Shown piece by piece: positions 49,603-58,263 of a stretch of 64,000 nucleotides of DNA. Every line of letters starts with the position of its first letter. The first letter of the stretch is position 1. The stretch is from assembly GCA_014656015.1 (NCBI GenBank), contig BNBP01000027.1, positions 21,196-85,195 of the forward strand, written 5' to 3'. The position numbers and the translations under genes are program-made. Source of the DNA: Streptomyces griseoaurantiacus (GTDB lineage: Bacteria; Actinomycetota; Actinomycetes; Streptomycetales; Streptomycetaceae). The notes beneath the pieces were generated by a model. The model ran no database searches and was not told where the DNA came from. It saw nothing but the letters and a program-made list of their open reading frames with translations.

Positions 49603-49953
49603 TGATCCCCCATCGTCGTTTTTCTGTCGTTGTTGCGACCGCTACGATTCGGCTTCCGACATGCTGAGGAAATGATTCCGCCACAGGTTGGCCATATTCT
49701 TTCGGCGTGTGTCCGGAAAAGCGTGGAGGGGGAATAGGGCATTCCTGTGGCGGAACGGAACGGGTGAGTGCCGGGCGACAGGGCGAGGGAATGGCCGAAA
49801 CGATACGACGGGAGAACCGCCGCGTCGCCCTGGATTCACGGATTCCGGAATTCCCCTTTCCGGCCCCCGGCGGAAGAAATTGCTCCGCATCCACCCCTGA
49901 TCAGCGGCCGGGTGTTTCCGGTACGTTGTGGAATCCCCGTCGAAGGAGTCGCG
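49603..49953. other. Intergenic region upstream of the response regulator
   Basis: 351 bp with several AT-rich pockets (49610-49700, 49850-49890) and no supported ORF. It should carry the promoters of the SH3-like gene (leftward) and the two-component operon (rightward). A TACGTT hexamer at 49922 could be the -10 of the latter. Confidence 0.45.
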
Positions 49954-50673
49954 TTGCCCGCTCGCATACTCGTCGCCGAGGACGACGTGAAACAGGCGCA
50001 ACTGATCCGCATCTACCTGGAGCGGGAGGGACACGACATACAGGTCGTGGCCGACGGACGCTCCGCGATCGACCGCGCCCGCGCGTCCCGGCCGGACCTG
50101 CTCGTACTCGACGTGATGATGCCGCACGTCGACGGACTCGACGTCTGCCGCGTGCTGCGCGCCGAGTCCCGGGTCCCGATCCTGCTGCTGACCGCCCGCA
50201 GCACCGAGGAGGACCTGCTGCTCGGCCTCGACCTCGGCGCCGACGACTATCTGACCAAGCCGTACAGCCCCCGCGAACTCACCGCCCGGGTACGCGCCCT
50301 GCTGCGCCGGGCGCGCCCCGCCGAGGGCGAGCGGCCGCCGGTCCTCACGGTGGGCGACCTGGTGGTCGACACCGCCCGGTTCGAGGTGCGGGCGGCGGGC
50401 GAACCGGTGCCGTTGACCGGCAAGGAGTTCGCGATCCTCGCCCTCCTCGCGGCCGAACCGGGCCGGGTCTTCACCCGGGCCCAGATCATCGACCGCGTCT
50501 TCGGCTTCGACCAGCAGGTCCTGGAGCGCACCGTCGACGCCCACGTGATGAACCTGCGCCGCAAGCTGGACGGCGGCCGCCCGGGCACCCGGCACGTCGA
50601 GACGGTGTACGGCCGCGGCTACCGGCTCGCGACGGCGGACCCCGGGGACCGCGCCCACCACGGCGCGCGGTGA
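49954..50673 (+). CDS. OmpR-family response regulator
   Basis: A 239-residue regulator from TTG 49954, chosen because GAAGGAG lies six bases upstream and the receiver begins at once (LPARILVAEDD). The phosphoacceptor is Asp53 (LLVLDVMMPH), with conserved Thr in LLLTARS and Lys in YLTKPYSP. The C-terminal winged helix (about residues 135-230) has LTGKEFAILALLA and ERTVDAHVMNLRRKL. The stop overlaps the kinase start (GTGA). The exporter operon downstream, on the other strand, is a plausible target (see repeats at 56607-56639). Confidence 0.94.
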   Translation: MPARILVAEDDVKQAQLIRIYLEREGHDIQVVADGRSAIDRARASRPDLLVLDVMMPHVDGLDVCRVLRAESRVPILLLTARSTEEDLLLGLDLGADDYLTKPYSPRELTARVRALLRRARPAEGERPPVLTVGDLVVDTARFEVRAAGEPVPLTGKEFAILALLAAEPGRVFTRAQIIDRVFGFDQQVLERTVDAHVMNLRRKLDGGRPGTRHVETVYGRGYRLATADPGDRAHHGAR

Positions 50674-52304
50674 GCGCCGTGAGCCTCCGGCTGCGGGTGC
50701 TCGCCCTGCTGGCGCTGATCGCGCTCACCGCCACCGGCGCGACCGCCTGGCTGACCCTGCGGCAGGCCACCAGCCAGGTGAAGGAGTCCGTGGCGGCCGA
50801 CCGGGAGGACGTCAGCCGGATCACCGAGGCCCTCCAGGAGTACGGGTTCGCGCACGGGACCTGGGAGGGCGTCTCCCCCACCGTGCGCGCGCTGGCGAAG
50901 GACACCGGGCAGCGCATCCGCGTCGTCACCGACAACGACGTGCTCCTCGCCGATTCCGACGCCCTCGCCGGCCGCAGCCCGCGTGCGGCCGGGGGACAGC
51001 CGCCGGTCCTCGTCGACCCCCGGCCCCGGCTGCGGATACCCGCCGGGCCGGTGCGGCGCGCCTCGGTGAAGCGGACGGTGACCGCGATCGCCGAGTACCG
51101 CTCCGCCCTCACCCAGGCCGGCTGCCTCACCCGGGCCGGCGCCACCGTCACCGCCCGCCCCGACGCCCTCGGCATCCCGAGGATCACCGCCGACCGGAAC
51201 CCGGGCAACTGCGTCACCCCCGACCCCGGCGCGGACCCGCGCGCCGGGGAGGACAACGAGGCACTGGTCCCCTGCGCCGAGGAGAGCACGGACGGGCGGT
51301 TCGCCGCCTGTCTGCGCCGGGTCTTCGCCGAGCGGACGGCGACGCTCGCCCCGCCGCGCCTGGAGGTCGGCCTCGGCTTCCGCGGCGAGGCACCCGCCGG
51401 GCTCGCCGCCGCCCCCACCGTGGCCGTCGCCGCGGGCGTCGCCCTCGTCGCCGTACTGGGAGCGCTGCTGCTGAGCCGGGCCGTGCTGCGGCCGGTGCGC
51501 GCCCTGACCTCGGCCGCCCGGGGGCTGGGCGAGGGCGAACTCGCCCGCCGGGTGCCGGTCTCGGGACGGGACGAGATCGCCGAACTCGGCAGGGCCTTCA
51601 ACCGCATGGCCGAGTCCCTGCAGTCCGCGGAGGAACGCCAACGCCGCCTGACCGGCGACATCGCCCACGAACTGCGCACCCCGCTCGCCAATCTGCGCGG
51701 CTATCTGGAGGCGCTGCGGGACGGCGTGGTCGACCCCTCGCCCGAACTGCTCGACTCCCTGCACGAGGAGGCGATGCTCCAGCAGCGCATCGTCGACGAT
51801 CTCCAGGATCTCGCGCTGGCCGAGGCGGGGGCGCTCACCTACCACCGGGCCGAGGTCGGCCTCGGCGACCTGCTGGAGGCCGCCCGCACCGCGCACGCCG
51901 CCCAGGCCGAGGCGGCCGGGGTGGCGCTGCGGACCCGGGTGCCGCACCCGGTGCGCGTGCACGCCGACGCGGACCGGCTGCGGCAGGTCGTGGGCAACCT
52001 CCTCGGCAACGCCCTGCGGGCCACCCCGCCCGGCGGCACGGTGGTCCTCTCCGCCGAACGGCACGGCGGGAGGGCCGTGCTGCGGGTCGCGGACACCGGG
52101 ACGGGCATCCCGGCGGAGCAACTGCCGCACCTGTTCGACCGCTTCTGGCGGGCGGACGCGGCCCGCGGGAGGCAGACGGGGGGCAGCGGCCTGGGCCTGT
52201 CCATCGCCCGGCAGATCGTCGCGGACCACGGGGGCACGGTGGAGGTGGAGAGCACGGTGGGCGCCGGCACGACCTTCACGGTGACGCTGGCGGCGGCTTC
52301 CTGA
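50670..52304 (+). CDS. Sensor histidine kinase
   Basis: A 544-residue membrane kinase from GTG 50670. TM1 about residues 8-28 (LRVLALLALIALTATGATAWL). The outer sensor domain, about 30-245, contains four Cys (AGCLTRAG, GNCVTPD, VPCAEES, AACLRRV). TM2 about 248-270 (VAVAAGVALVAVLGALLL). Then HAMP (LRPVRALTSAARGLGEGEL), a DHp helix with phospho-His near 333 (GDIAHELRTPLANLR) and a HATPase with VGNLLGNALR, DTGTGIP and GSGLGLSI. It pairs with the preceding regulator. Confidence 0.94.
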   Translation: MSAVSLRLRVLALLALIALTATGATAWLTLRQATSQVKESVAADREDVSRITEALQEYGFAHGTWEGVSPTVRALAKDTGQRIRVVTDNDVLLADSDALAGRSPRAAGGQPPVLVDPRPRLRIPAGPVRRASVKRTVTAIAEYRSALTQAGCLTRAGATVTARPDALGIPRITADRNPGNCVTPDPGADPRAGEDNEALVPCAEESTDGRFAACLRRVFAERTATLAPPRLEVGLGFRGEAPAGLAAAPTVAVAAGVALVAVLGALLLSRAVLRPVRALTSAARGLGEGELARRVPVSGRDEIAELGRAFNRMAESLQSAEERQRRLTGDIAHELRTPLANLRGYLEALRDGVVDPSPELLDSLHEEAMLQQRIVDDLQDLALAEAGALTYHRAEVGLGDLLEAARTAHAAQAEAAGVALRTRVPHPVRVHADADRLRQVVGNLLGNALRATPPGGTVVLSAERHGGRAVLRVADTGTGIPAEQLPHLFDRFWRADAARGRQTGGSGLGLSIARQIVADHGGTVEVESTVGAGTTFTVTLAAAS

Positions 52305-52358
52305 CGGACCACCGGTCCGCGGGACGTGCCGTGCGTGCCGTGCCCGGCGGGCCCGGCG

Positions 52359-52500
52359 TCACGGCCCCGCCAGTGCCTGGATCGGTGCCAGGGTCAGCGC
52401 CAGCGCCAGCGCCAGGGTCAGCGCCTGCTCCTGCGCAGGTGCCGGGCAGGCACGGCGGATCCGGGGATCACGGCCCCGCCAGTGCCTGCGTCGGTGCCAG
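52359..52500 (-). repeat. Duplicated 3' end of the permease gene
   Basis: 33-nt copies at 52359-52391 and 52468-52500 agree at 31 positions. Copy 2 is the true gene end (Leu-Ala-Pro-Thr-Gln-Ala-Leu-Ala-Gly-Pro-stop). Copy 1 encodes the same ending with Ile for Thr, preceded by short CAGCGC slippage repeats. The intervening 76 bp are non-coding. Confidence 0.8.
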
Positions 52501-53733
52501 GCGTCCGGCCCGGACCGCCGGGTAGAGCCCGGCCACCGCTCCGATCACCAGCGTCACTCCCAGCCCGGCAGCCGTCGCCCACACCGGTACCTCCGTCGGC
52601 CAGCCCCGTGCCGCGGCGAACACGGCGGTGATCGCCGTCCCCAGCACCGTGCCGCCGAGGCCGCCGAGCGCCGACAGCAGCAGCGACTCCGACACGAACT
52701 GCCCCCGGATCTGCCCGCTGGTCGCCCCCAGTGCCCGTCGCAGACCGATCTCGGGCCGGCGCTCCAGCACCGAGATGACCATCGTGTTGCCCACCCCGAC
52801 CCCGCCCACCAGCAGCGCCACCGAACCGAGCCCCAGCAGCAGTCCGGTCAGCGTCGACTCCGCGGCCTCGCGGGCGGCGAGCGCGTCCGAGGGCCGGGAG
52901 ACGAGGACGCCGCTCGGCTTCTCCGGGTTGGCGGTGGCCGCGAGGACCTCGCGGACCGCGCCGACCCGGTCGTCCCGGGTCCGCACGTACACCGTGGAGG
53001 GGTGCCCGTCGAAGCCCAGGTAGGTGCGCGCCGCCTGTCGTCCGACCAGCGCGGAGCCGTCGATCTCCGGGGCGAGCGGCACCGGGTCGAGCACGCCGAC
53101 CAGGGCGAACCACTGGCCGCCGAGCCACAGCCGGGTGCCCGGCGTGTAGACGTCGAGCCGACGGGCCGCCTGCGCGCCGAGCACGACCGCCGGGTACTCC
53201 TCGGTCGCCCGGCTCAGCCACCGGCCGGTGCGCAGCTCGCCGCCGACCGCGGGCAGCAGCCCGGACCAGGCCGCGGCCACCTGGATGCTGCCGGTGCGGC
53301 CCACGGGCACGTGCCGGTTGCGGTAGACCGCCGCGTCCTCGACCAGCCCGGTCGCGGCCACCCGCTGGACGGGTCCGATGCGCCGGATCATCGGCACGGA
53401 CTCCACCGGCAGCCGGTTCGTCGTCCCGTCGGGTGTCTGACCGGGGGCGACCCGCAGCATGTTGGTGCCGAGCGCGTCCAGGCGACGGTCGACCTCGGCC
53501 CGGCTGGAGGAGGAGATGCCGACGACGGCGACCATCGCGGCCACGCCGATGGCGATGCCGAGAGCGGAGAGGAAGACGCGCAGCGGCCGGGTGCGCAGCC
53601 CGGTGCCGCCGAGGCGTACGAAGTCGGCGGGCCGCAGCCGGGCGGGGCGCAGCACCCGCTCCGCGTTCCGCGGGGTTCCTTCTTCGCTCCCCTGCGCCCT
53701 TCCCCCGCTCCGCCGTGCGCGCCCGTGCCTCAC
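52468..53733 (-). CDS. MacB/FtsX-type ABC transporter permease
   Basis: A 421-residue permease from GTG 53733, overlapping the ATPase stop (GTGA). TM1 about residues 48-70 (LRVFLSALGIAIGVAAMVAVVG), a large outer MacB domain about 70-290, then three C-terminal TM helices (LLLGLGSVALLVGGVGVGNTMVISVLERR; GGLGGTVLGTAITAVF; WATAAGLGVTLVIGAVAGLYP, written here in part). RRPEIGLRRALGAT is the family coupling-helix motif. It couples ATP hydrolysis to mechanotransmission with the adaptor encoded upstream. Its 3' end is duplicated downstream. Confidence 0.92.
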   Translation of the reverse strand: MRHGRARRSGGRAQGSEEGTPRNAERVLRPARLRPADFVRLGGTGLRTRPLRVFLSALGIAIGVAAMVAVVGISSSSRAEVDRRLDALGTNMLRVAPGQTPDGTTNRLPVESVPMIRRIGPVQRVAATGLVEDAAVYRNRHVPVGRTGSIQVAAAWSGLLPAVGGELRTGRWLSRATEEYPAVVLGAQAARRLDVYTPGTRLWLGGQWFALVGVLDPVPLAPEIDGSALVGRQAARTYLGFDGHPSTVYVRTRDDRVGAVREVLAATANPEKPSGVLVSRPSDALAAREAAESTLTGLLLGLGSVALLVGGVGVGNTMVISVLERRPEIGLRRALGATSGQIRGQFVSESLLLSALGGLGGTVLGTAITAVFAAARGWPTEVPVWATAAGLGVTLVIGAVAGLYPAVRAGRLAPTQALAGP

Positions 53734-54506
53734 CGCCCGGCCTCCGTTCCGGCCGCCGCCGTGGGCGCGGCGGCGGCGGTGGTGGCGGCGGTGGTGGCCG
53801 CCGTGTCGGCGACGATCCGGCCGTCCCGCATCTCGACCCGGCGGTCGAACTCCCGCGCCATCTCCCGGTCGTGGGTGATGACGACGACGGTCGTGCCCGC
53901 CGTGTGCAGTTCGCGCAGCAGCGCCAGCACGGCCGCGCCGGAGGCCGAGTCGAGGTTGCCGGTCGGCTCGTCGGCCAGTAGCAGCGCGGGCTCGCCGATC
54001 ACCGCGCGGGCGACCGCCGCGCGCTGCCGCTCGCCCCCGGAGAGCTGGTGGGGGAGGTGTCCGAGCCGGTGGTCGAGACCGACCCGGGCGAGCGCCCGCG
54101 CGGCCCGGCGGCGCCGCTCCCGGGCCGGCACCCCGGTGTACAGCAGCCCGTCGGCGACCGTGTCGAGCACGGGCACGCCGACCGCGAGGTGGAACTGCTG
54201 GAAGACGAACCCGATGCGCTGCGCCCGCAGCGCGGACAGCTCGCGGTCGGTGAGCCCGGCGACCTCGTACCCGTCGATCGTGACCCGTCCGGTGGAGGGC
54301 CGGTCCAGGGTGCCCATCAGGTGCAGCATCGTGGACTTCCCCGAGCCGGACGGGCCGACCAGGCACAGGAGTTCGCCGTGGTGGACGGTCAGGTCGACGC
54401 CGGCGACGGCGGTGACACCGCCCGGGTAGCTCTTGGACACGCCCTCGAACGCGACGACCGTGCGGGGACGTGCCCCGGGCCCCTCGGTGCCCACGTCCGT
54501 ACTCAC
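53730..54506 (-). CDS. ABC transporter ATP-binding protein (MacB/LolD type)
   Basis: A 258-residue ATPase. Walker A GPSGSGKST, Q-loop FVFQQFHL, signature LSGGERQR, Walker B LLLADEPTGNLD and H-loop VVVITHDREMA are all intact. ATPase length is usual, with an Ala/Thr-rich C-terminal tail (TAATTAATTAAAAPTAAAG). GTG 54506 overlaps the adaptor stop. Part of a four-gene exporter operon. Confidence 0.94.
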   Translation of the reverse strand: MSTDVGTEGPGARPRTVVAFEGVSKSYPGGVTAVAGVDLTVHHGELLCLVGPSGSGKSTMLHLMGTLDRPSTGRVTIDGYEVAGLTDRELSALRAQRIGFVFQQFHLAVGVPVLDTVADGLLYTGVPARERRRRAARALARVGLDHRLGHLPHQLSGGERQRAAVARAVIGEPALLLADEPTGNLDSASGAAVLALLRELHTAGTTVVVITHDREMAREFDRRVEMRDGRIVADTAATTAATTAAAAPTAAAGTEAGR

Positions 54507-55948
54507 TCGGGGATCCTCACCTTCATGCCCTCGTGCACGGCGGGGCCGCTCACCTCGACCCGGCCGCCGGCGAAGAGCCCCGTCTTCACCGCGACGAACC
54601 GCCCGGACCCGTCCCCGGCCCTGCCGCTCTTCTCCTCGCCGCCGTCGTCCCCGTCGTCCCCGTCGTCCGCGAGTTCGAGGCCGTAGCCGCCCTCGGCGAG
54701 CGCGGTCAGCGCGGCGACGGGGACGGTCAGCACGTTCTTGCGCTGCTTCTCCGTGTGGCGCACGGTGACCGGGCCGCTCTGCAGCCGGCCGAGCGCGCCC
54801 TGGTCCTCGAAGGTGATGACGACGGAGACGGTGGCGCTCCTGCCCCCGCCGTCGGAGCCGCCGTCGGCGCCCCCGTCCGTGCCGTCCCCGGCGCCTCCAC
54901 CGCTTCCACCGCCTCCGCCGTCCTCGCCGCCGGACGGCGCGGAGGCGGCCGAGCCGAGGCTCGCGACGGTGCCGGTGACCGTGTGCCCGTCGGGCAGCTC
55001 GACGGAGACCTCGCTGCCCCGCCGGGCCCAGTCGGTGTCGCCCGCGGGGACGCCGACGGTGACCATGCGGGAGGTGCTGGTGTAGCTGACGGGGTCGCCG
55101 GAGGCGGCCTCCCCGACGCGGGCACTGGTCCCGGCGATCCGCACGGGCCCGGAGGCGTACACGACGTCGCCGAGCCCGACGCGGCCGGTCCTCGGCAGCC
55201 CCAGGTCCGCCTGCCAGCGCTTCACGGCGGCGGCGGTCAGCTCCGTGTACGACTCGTCGACGGTGAACCCGGAGTACCCGAGCGCACTGAGGTTCTCCTC
55301 GAACTGCTTGACGTCCATGCCGTGCAGGGGGCGGGGCGGGGTGACCCGGGTGGTGGAGGCGGCGTCGGGGGTGGTGGTGCCGGGCGTGCCGCCCGAGGAG
55401 GCCTTGGCACCGGCCCCGGCGCCCCCCGCCTCACCGGCGGACGCGGTGGACGTCCCACCGCCGGATGCGGCCGAGTCTCCCTCGCCGCCCTCCGGCGCAC
55501 GGGCCGTCGGCCTGCGCACCCCCAACTCCCGGTACATCGGCAGGCTGCCGTACAGCAGCACCACCGGCCGGTCGTCGACGCGCAGCACCTGCTGCCCCCG
55601 CCGTACGGTCGCGCCGGTGGCCGGCAGCCAGGTCACCGTGCCCTCCGCCCTGACCGGGAAGGGGACCTGGGGGCCGTGGCCGAGCCGGCCGTCGATCTCG
55701 GTGCGCTCGGTGAGGGTGGCGCGGGTGACCGAGACGACCTGGCTGCTGCGTCCGGGCGCCGCCGTGCCCTCCGCGTCGCCGTCCCCTCCCAGGCCCAGCG
55801 CGCCGACGGCGACGACCACGGCGACGGCCAGGACCCCGGCGCCGACCAGCAGCGCTCTGCGCCGCCGGCGCGGAACGCCGTCCGGTGTACCGACGTCGGT
55901 GCCCTCGTCCTCGCCGCGCGTGGGGTTCTCCTCCGTGAGGTGCTCCAT
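54503..55948 (-). CDS. HlyD-like membrane-fusion/adaptor protein with peptidoglycan-binding insert
   Basis: A 481-residue membrane-anchored protein. One TM about residues 31-52 (ALLVGAGVLAVAVVVAVGALGL). A lipoyl-like half (TVTWLPATGATVRRGQQVLRVDD) is followed by a long Gly/Ala/Ser linker and a PG_binding_1-type helical domain (MDVKQFEENLSALGYSG to VKRWQADLGLPRTG, about residues 212-250). The beta-barrel half has VTVGVPAGDTDWARRGSEVSV. In Gram-positives such adaptors link MacB-type permeases to the wall. Two further Gly/Asp-rich linkers break the barrel. Confidence 0.88.
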   Translation of the reverse strand: MEHLTEENPTRGEDEGTDVGTPDGVPRRRRRALLVGAGVLAVAVVVAVGALGLGGDGDAEGTAAPGRSSQVVSVTRATLTERTEIDGRLGHGPQVPFPVRAEGTVTWLPATGATVRRGQQVLRVDDRPVVLLYGSLPMYRELGVRRPTARAPEGGEGDSAASGGGTSTASAGEAGGAGAGAKASSGGTPGTTTPDAASTTRVTPPRPLHGMDVKQFEENLSALGYSGFTVDESYTELTAAAVKRWQADLGLPRTGRVGLGDVVYASGPVRIAGTSARVGEAASGDPVSYTSTSRMVTVGVPAGDTDWARRGSEVSVELPDGHTVTGTVASLGSAASAPSGGEDGGGGGSGGGAGDGTDGGADGGSDGGGRSATVSVVITFEDQGALGRLQSGPVTVRHTEKQRKNVLTVPVAALTALAEGGYGLELADDGDDGDDGGEEKSGRAGDGSGRFVAVKTGLFAGGRVEVSGPAVHEGMKVRIPE

Positions 55949-55966
55949 CGCCGTGTCCCCGTCCCG

Positions 55967-56536
55967 TCAGCCCTTGGCCGGGGGCGCGTCGGCCGGGACG
56001 CCGATGATCGAGGCGCACTTGCGAGTGGCGCGCTTGGCCCCGGCGGAGGAGGAGTCCCAGGTGACGTCGCGGAAGTGGCCGCTGTCGTCGGTGTCGGGGA
56101 AGTCGGGGGCGCCGTGCTCCTGCATGCAGGCGGCGTACTTCTCGTTCTTGTGGATCTCGTCCTTGGACAGCTCCGGCTGCTGCGCCTTCTCGACGCTCTC
56201 CGGGACCGGCACGCTGAGGTCGGCGCACTTCTCCTGCGCCTTCAGGGCCTTGGGGTCGCGCTTCCACTTCGACTGGTCGCCGAGGTCGACCCTGCCGCGG
56301 GCGTCCGGGTCGGGCGCGTCCAGACCGGCCCCGCGCAGGCAGTCGACCCACTTGCGCTGGGCGTCGACGTAGTCCGCGAGCTCACCGGAGGAGCCCTTGG
56401 AGGCCCCGGCCGAGGTCTTGCCGCCGCCCGCCGAGGCGACCTCCCCGTCGTCACCCCCGCCGCCCCCGCACCCGGCGGCCAGCACGACCGCCGCCCCGGC
56501 CACCCAGACCCGCCACCCGAACCGCCGCGCACCCAT
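55967..56536 (-). CDS. Lipoprotein, first gene of the exporter operon
   Basis: A 189-residue protein from ATG 56536 (AAGGGGG eight bases upstream). The lipobox VLAAGC gives a lipidated Cys near residue 23, followed by a Gly-rich tether. The rest is helical with pairs of Cys (KWVDCLRGAG; AQEKCADL; YAACMQEHGAPDFPD; ATRKCASIIG) in a CxxxxG pattern common in actinobacterial lipoproteins. It is likely a surface substrate-binding or accessory subunit of the ABC exporter. It ends 18 bp before the adaptor gene. Confidence 0.85.
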   Translation of the reverse strand: MGARRFGWRVWVAGAAVVLAAGCGGGGGDDGEVASAGGGKTSAGASKGSSGELADYVDAQRKWVDCLRGAGLDAPDPDARGRVDLGDQSKWKRDPKALKAQEKCADLSVPVPESVEKAQQPELSKDEIHKNEKYAACMQEHGAPDFPDTDDSGHFRDVTWDSSSAGAKRATRKCASIIGVPADAPPAKG

Positions 56537-56587
56537 CCCCACGTCCCCCTTCTCACCGTCACGGCCCGCTCCGGCCGACCGGCGACG

Positions 56588-56639
56588 AAGGTAGAACGCC
56601 ACCCATGAAGAACCTGTGAAGAACCCATCAAGAACCGTT
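56588..56639 (-). promoter_or_regulatory. Three 11-nt direct repeats and -10 of the exporter operon promoter
   Basis: Read leftward, GGTTCTT recurs every 11 nt in three units (units 56639-56629, 56628-56618, 56617-56607: AACGGTTCTTG, ATGGGTTCTTC, ACAGGTTCTTC). One helical turn per unit is the arrangement bound by OmpR-family regulators. TACCTT (56593-56588) fits a -10 with the last repeat over the -35. The block overlaps the 3' end of the DUF234-type gene and lies 50-100 bp upstream of the lipoprotein start. The nearby response regulator is the natural candidate. Confidence 0.6.
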
Positions 56640-58118
56640 CCGCCTCCCGGTCGGCCCCGCCGGCCGGCCGCGCCAGGCGTCGACCACGTCCTCCGCCCCC
56701 CACACCAGCCCGACCCCTTCGTCATCGGCCACCGCCTCGGCCACGCCCGACAGCGACACGAGGGCGAGGCGTGCGGGCCCCGGTACGAACCCGGGGATCT
56801 CGACGGCGCCCCGGGCGAGCGCGGCCAGGTCGTGCGGGTCGAAGGGCGAGCCGAGCCACTTCACGGACCCGGCGAAGAACACGGTGCCGGCGACGGGTGT
56901 GCGGTCGGCGCCGACGAGGTCGATCTCGGGGGAGAACCGGCGGTTCCACCAGCCGCCGACCACCTCGGTACCGGGCCACGGGAAGTCGTCCTCGACCGCC
57001 GCCAGTTCGAGCGACTCCCGGACCAGCGGCTCGACGGCCCTCCCCCGCCAGGCCGCCCACCGCCGCTCGACCACACGGTACGCGGTCTCGGGCCGGCCCC
57101 GCCGGGACAGTGCCTGCGCGGAGCGCAGCGCGGCGAGGTAGAGGCGCAGGTTGCTGTCGGCCACCCGGTAGAGGGCGGGTTTGCCGGGACTGGCGGACAG
57201 CGGGGTGTCCGAGGCGAGCACGTGTTTCTCGTCGGTGAGCCGCCGCAGCAGAGGGGACAGTATCCCGGAGGGCAGCGCACCGCTCCGGCTGCCGGCGGTC
57301 GCGGCGATGTTCGCGTGCGTACGGTCGCCGCTCCCCACCGCCTCCAGAACCCGGCGGGCCTGGTCCGGCGTGGGGAACTCGGCCATGAGGGCCGTCTCGG
57401 GAACGCCGAACAGCGGAGACGCGGGGTCGGCGCACTCGGCCTCGACGAAGTCGAGCGCGGGGGTGGCGTGCGGCCAGGCCCGCAGGATGCCCGGCAGCCC
57501 TCCGGACACGAGGTGGGCGTCGATCGCGTCCGCCGCGTCGAGCCCCAGCGCGTCGCCCGTCTCGGCGACGTTCAGGGGGCCGAGGACCATGTTGTCGGCC
57601 CGTCCGTAGAAGGGCCGGTCGTAGGCGGTGAAGCGCTCCATCATGTGCAGGTCGCTGCCGAGCAGCAGCAGGAGCACCGGGCGGCCGGCGAGCAGGCGGT
57701 CCCAGGCCGTCTGCAGCGCCCCGTCGAACACGGGATCCTGTTCGGCGAGCCACGGCAGTTCGTCGAGCACGACGACGGCGGGGGCGTTCGGCAGCAGGGA
57801 GGCGAGCACGCGGAAGGCGTCCGCCCAGTTGGTGGGCGGGTCCTTCGGCAGCAGTTCGCGGTCGACGGGGAGCGAGGACTCCCCGAGCTCGGCGAGGAAG
57901 TCGGCGATCCCCTCCACGGGCGAGGCGCCCTTGGTCGCGGTGAAGAACAGGTACGGCCGGTCCGCCCGGTCGCAGAATTCCTGCACCAGCCGCGACTTCC
58001 CGACCTGCCGTCGCCCTCTGATGGCGACGGCGGCACCGCCACCGGTGGCGGCCACCCGGTCGAGCCGCTTGTGCAGAAGCGCCAGCTCCGTGTGACGGCC
58101 CACGAAGGGAGTGGCCAT
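56628..58118 (-). CDS. DUF234-type ATPase (AAA domain plus nuclease-like C-terminus)
   Basis: A 496-residue protein. The N-terminal AAA/ORC-like ATPase has FVGRHTELALLHKRLD, Walker A RGRRQVGKSRLVQEF and Walker B AVVVLDELPWLAEQD. A winged-helix segment (ALPSGILSPLLRRLTDEKHV) follows, then the C-terminal DUF234 module with FSPEIDLVGAD and GSVKWLGS (acidic and Lys residues of a PD-(D/E)XK-like fold). Such ATPases are widespread in archaea and actinobacteria; they are thought to act in stress or element biology, but no function is proven. A palindrome lies just upstream of its start. Confidence 0.85.
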   Translation of the reverse strand: MATPFVGRHTELALLHKRLDRVAATGGGAAVAIRGRRQVGKSRLVQEFCDRADRPYLFFTATKGASPVEGIADFLAELGESSLPVDRELLPKDPPTNWADAFRVLASLLPNAPAVVVLDELPWLAEQDPVFDGALQTAWDRLLAGRPVLLLLLGSDLHMMERFTAYDRPFYGRADNMVLGPLNVAETGDALGLDAADAIDAHLVSGGLPGILRAWPHATPALDFVEAECADPASPLFGVPETALMAEFPTPDQARRVLEAVGSGDRTHANIAATAGSRSGALPSGILSPLLRRLTDEKHVLASDTPLSASPGKPALYRVADSNLRLYLAALRSAQALSRRGRPETAYRVVERRWAAWRGRAVEPLVRESLELAAVEDDFPWPGTEVVGGWWNRRFSPEIDLVGADRTPVAGTVFFAGSVKWLGSPFDPHDLAALARGAVEIPGFVPGPARLALVSLSGVAEAVADDEGVGLVWGAEDVVDAWRGRPAGPTGRRNGS

Positions 58119-58140
58119 GCGAGCCTCCGGGTAGTTGGTG

Positions 58141-58150
58141 TCTACGTAGA
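58141..58150. promoter_or_regulatory. Palindrome upstream of the DUF234-type ATPase
   Basis: TCTACGTAGA, a perfect 10-bp palindrome, lies 23 bp before the ATPase start inside a larger GGTAG...CTACC arrangement (58130-58161), in an AT-rich pocket. Possible operator, perhaps for autoregulation. Confidence 0.4.
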
Positions 58151-58263
58151 ATCAATCTACCTAAACTGTCCGCGCCGTCCTGCCCGCTGCCGTCGCGGCT
58201 GCCCTTCCCGCCGTACCGGACGTAGGCTCGCGCCCATCTACTTCACCCGAACGGGGGGCGCTT

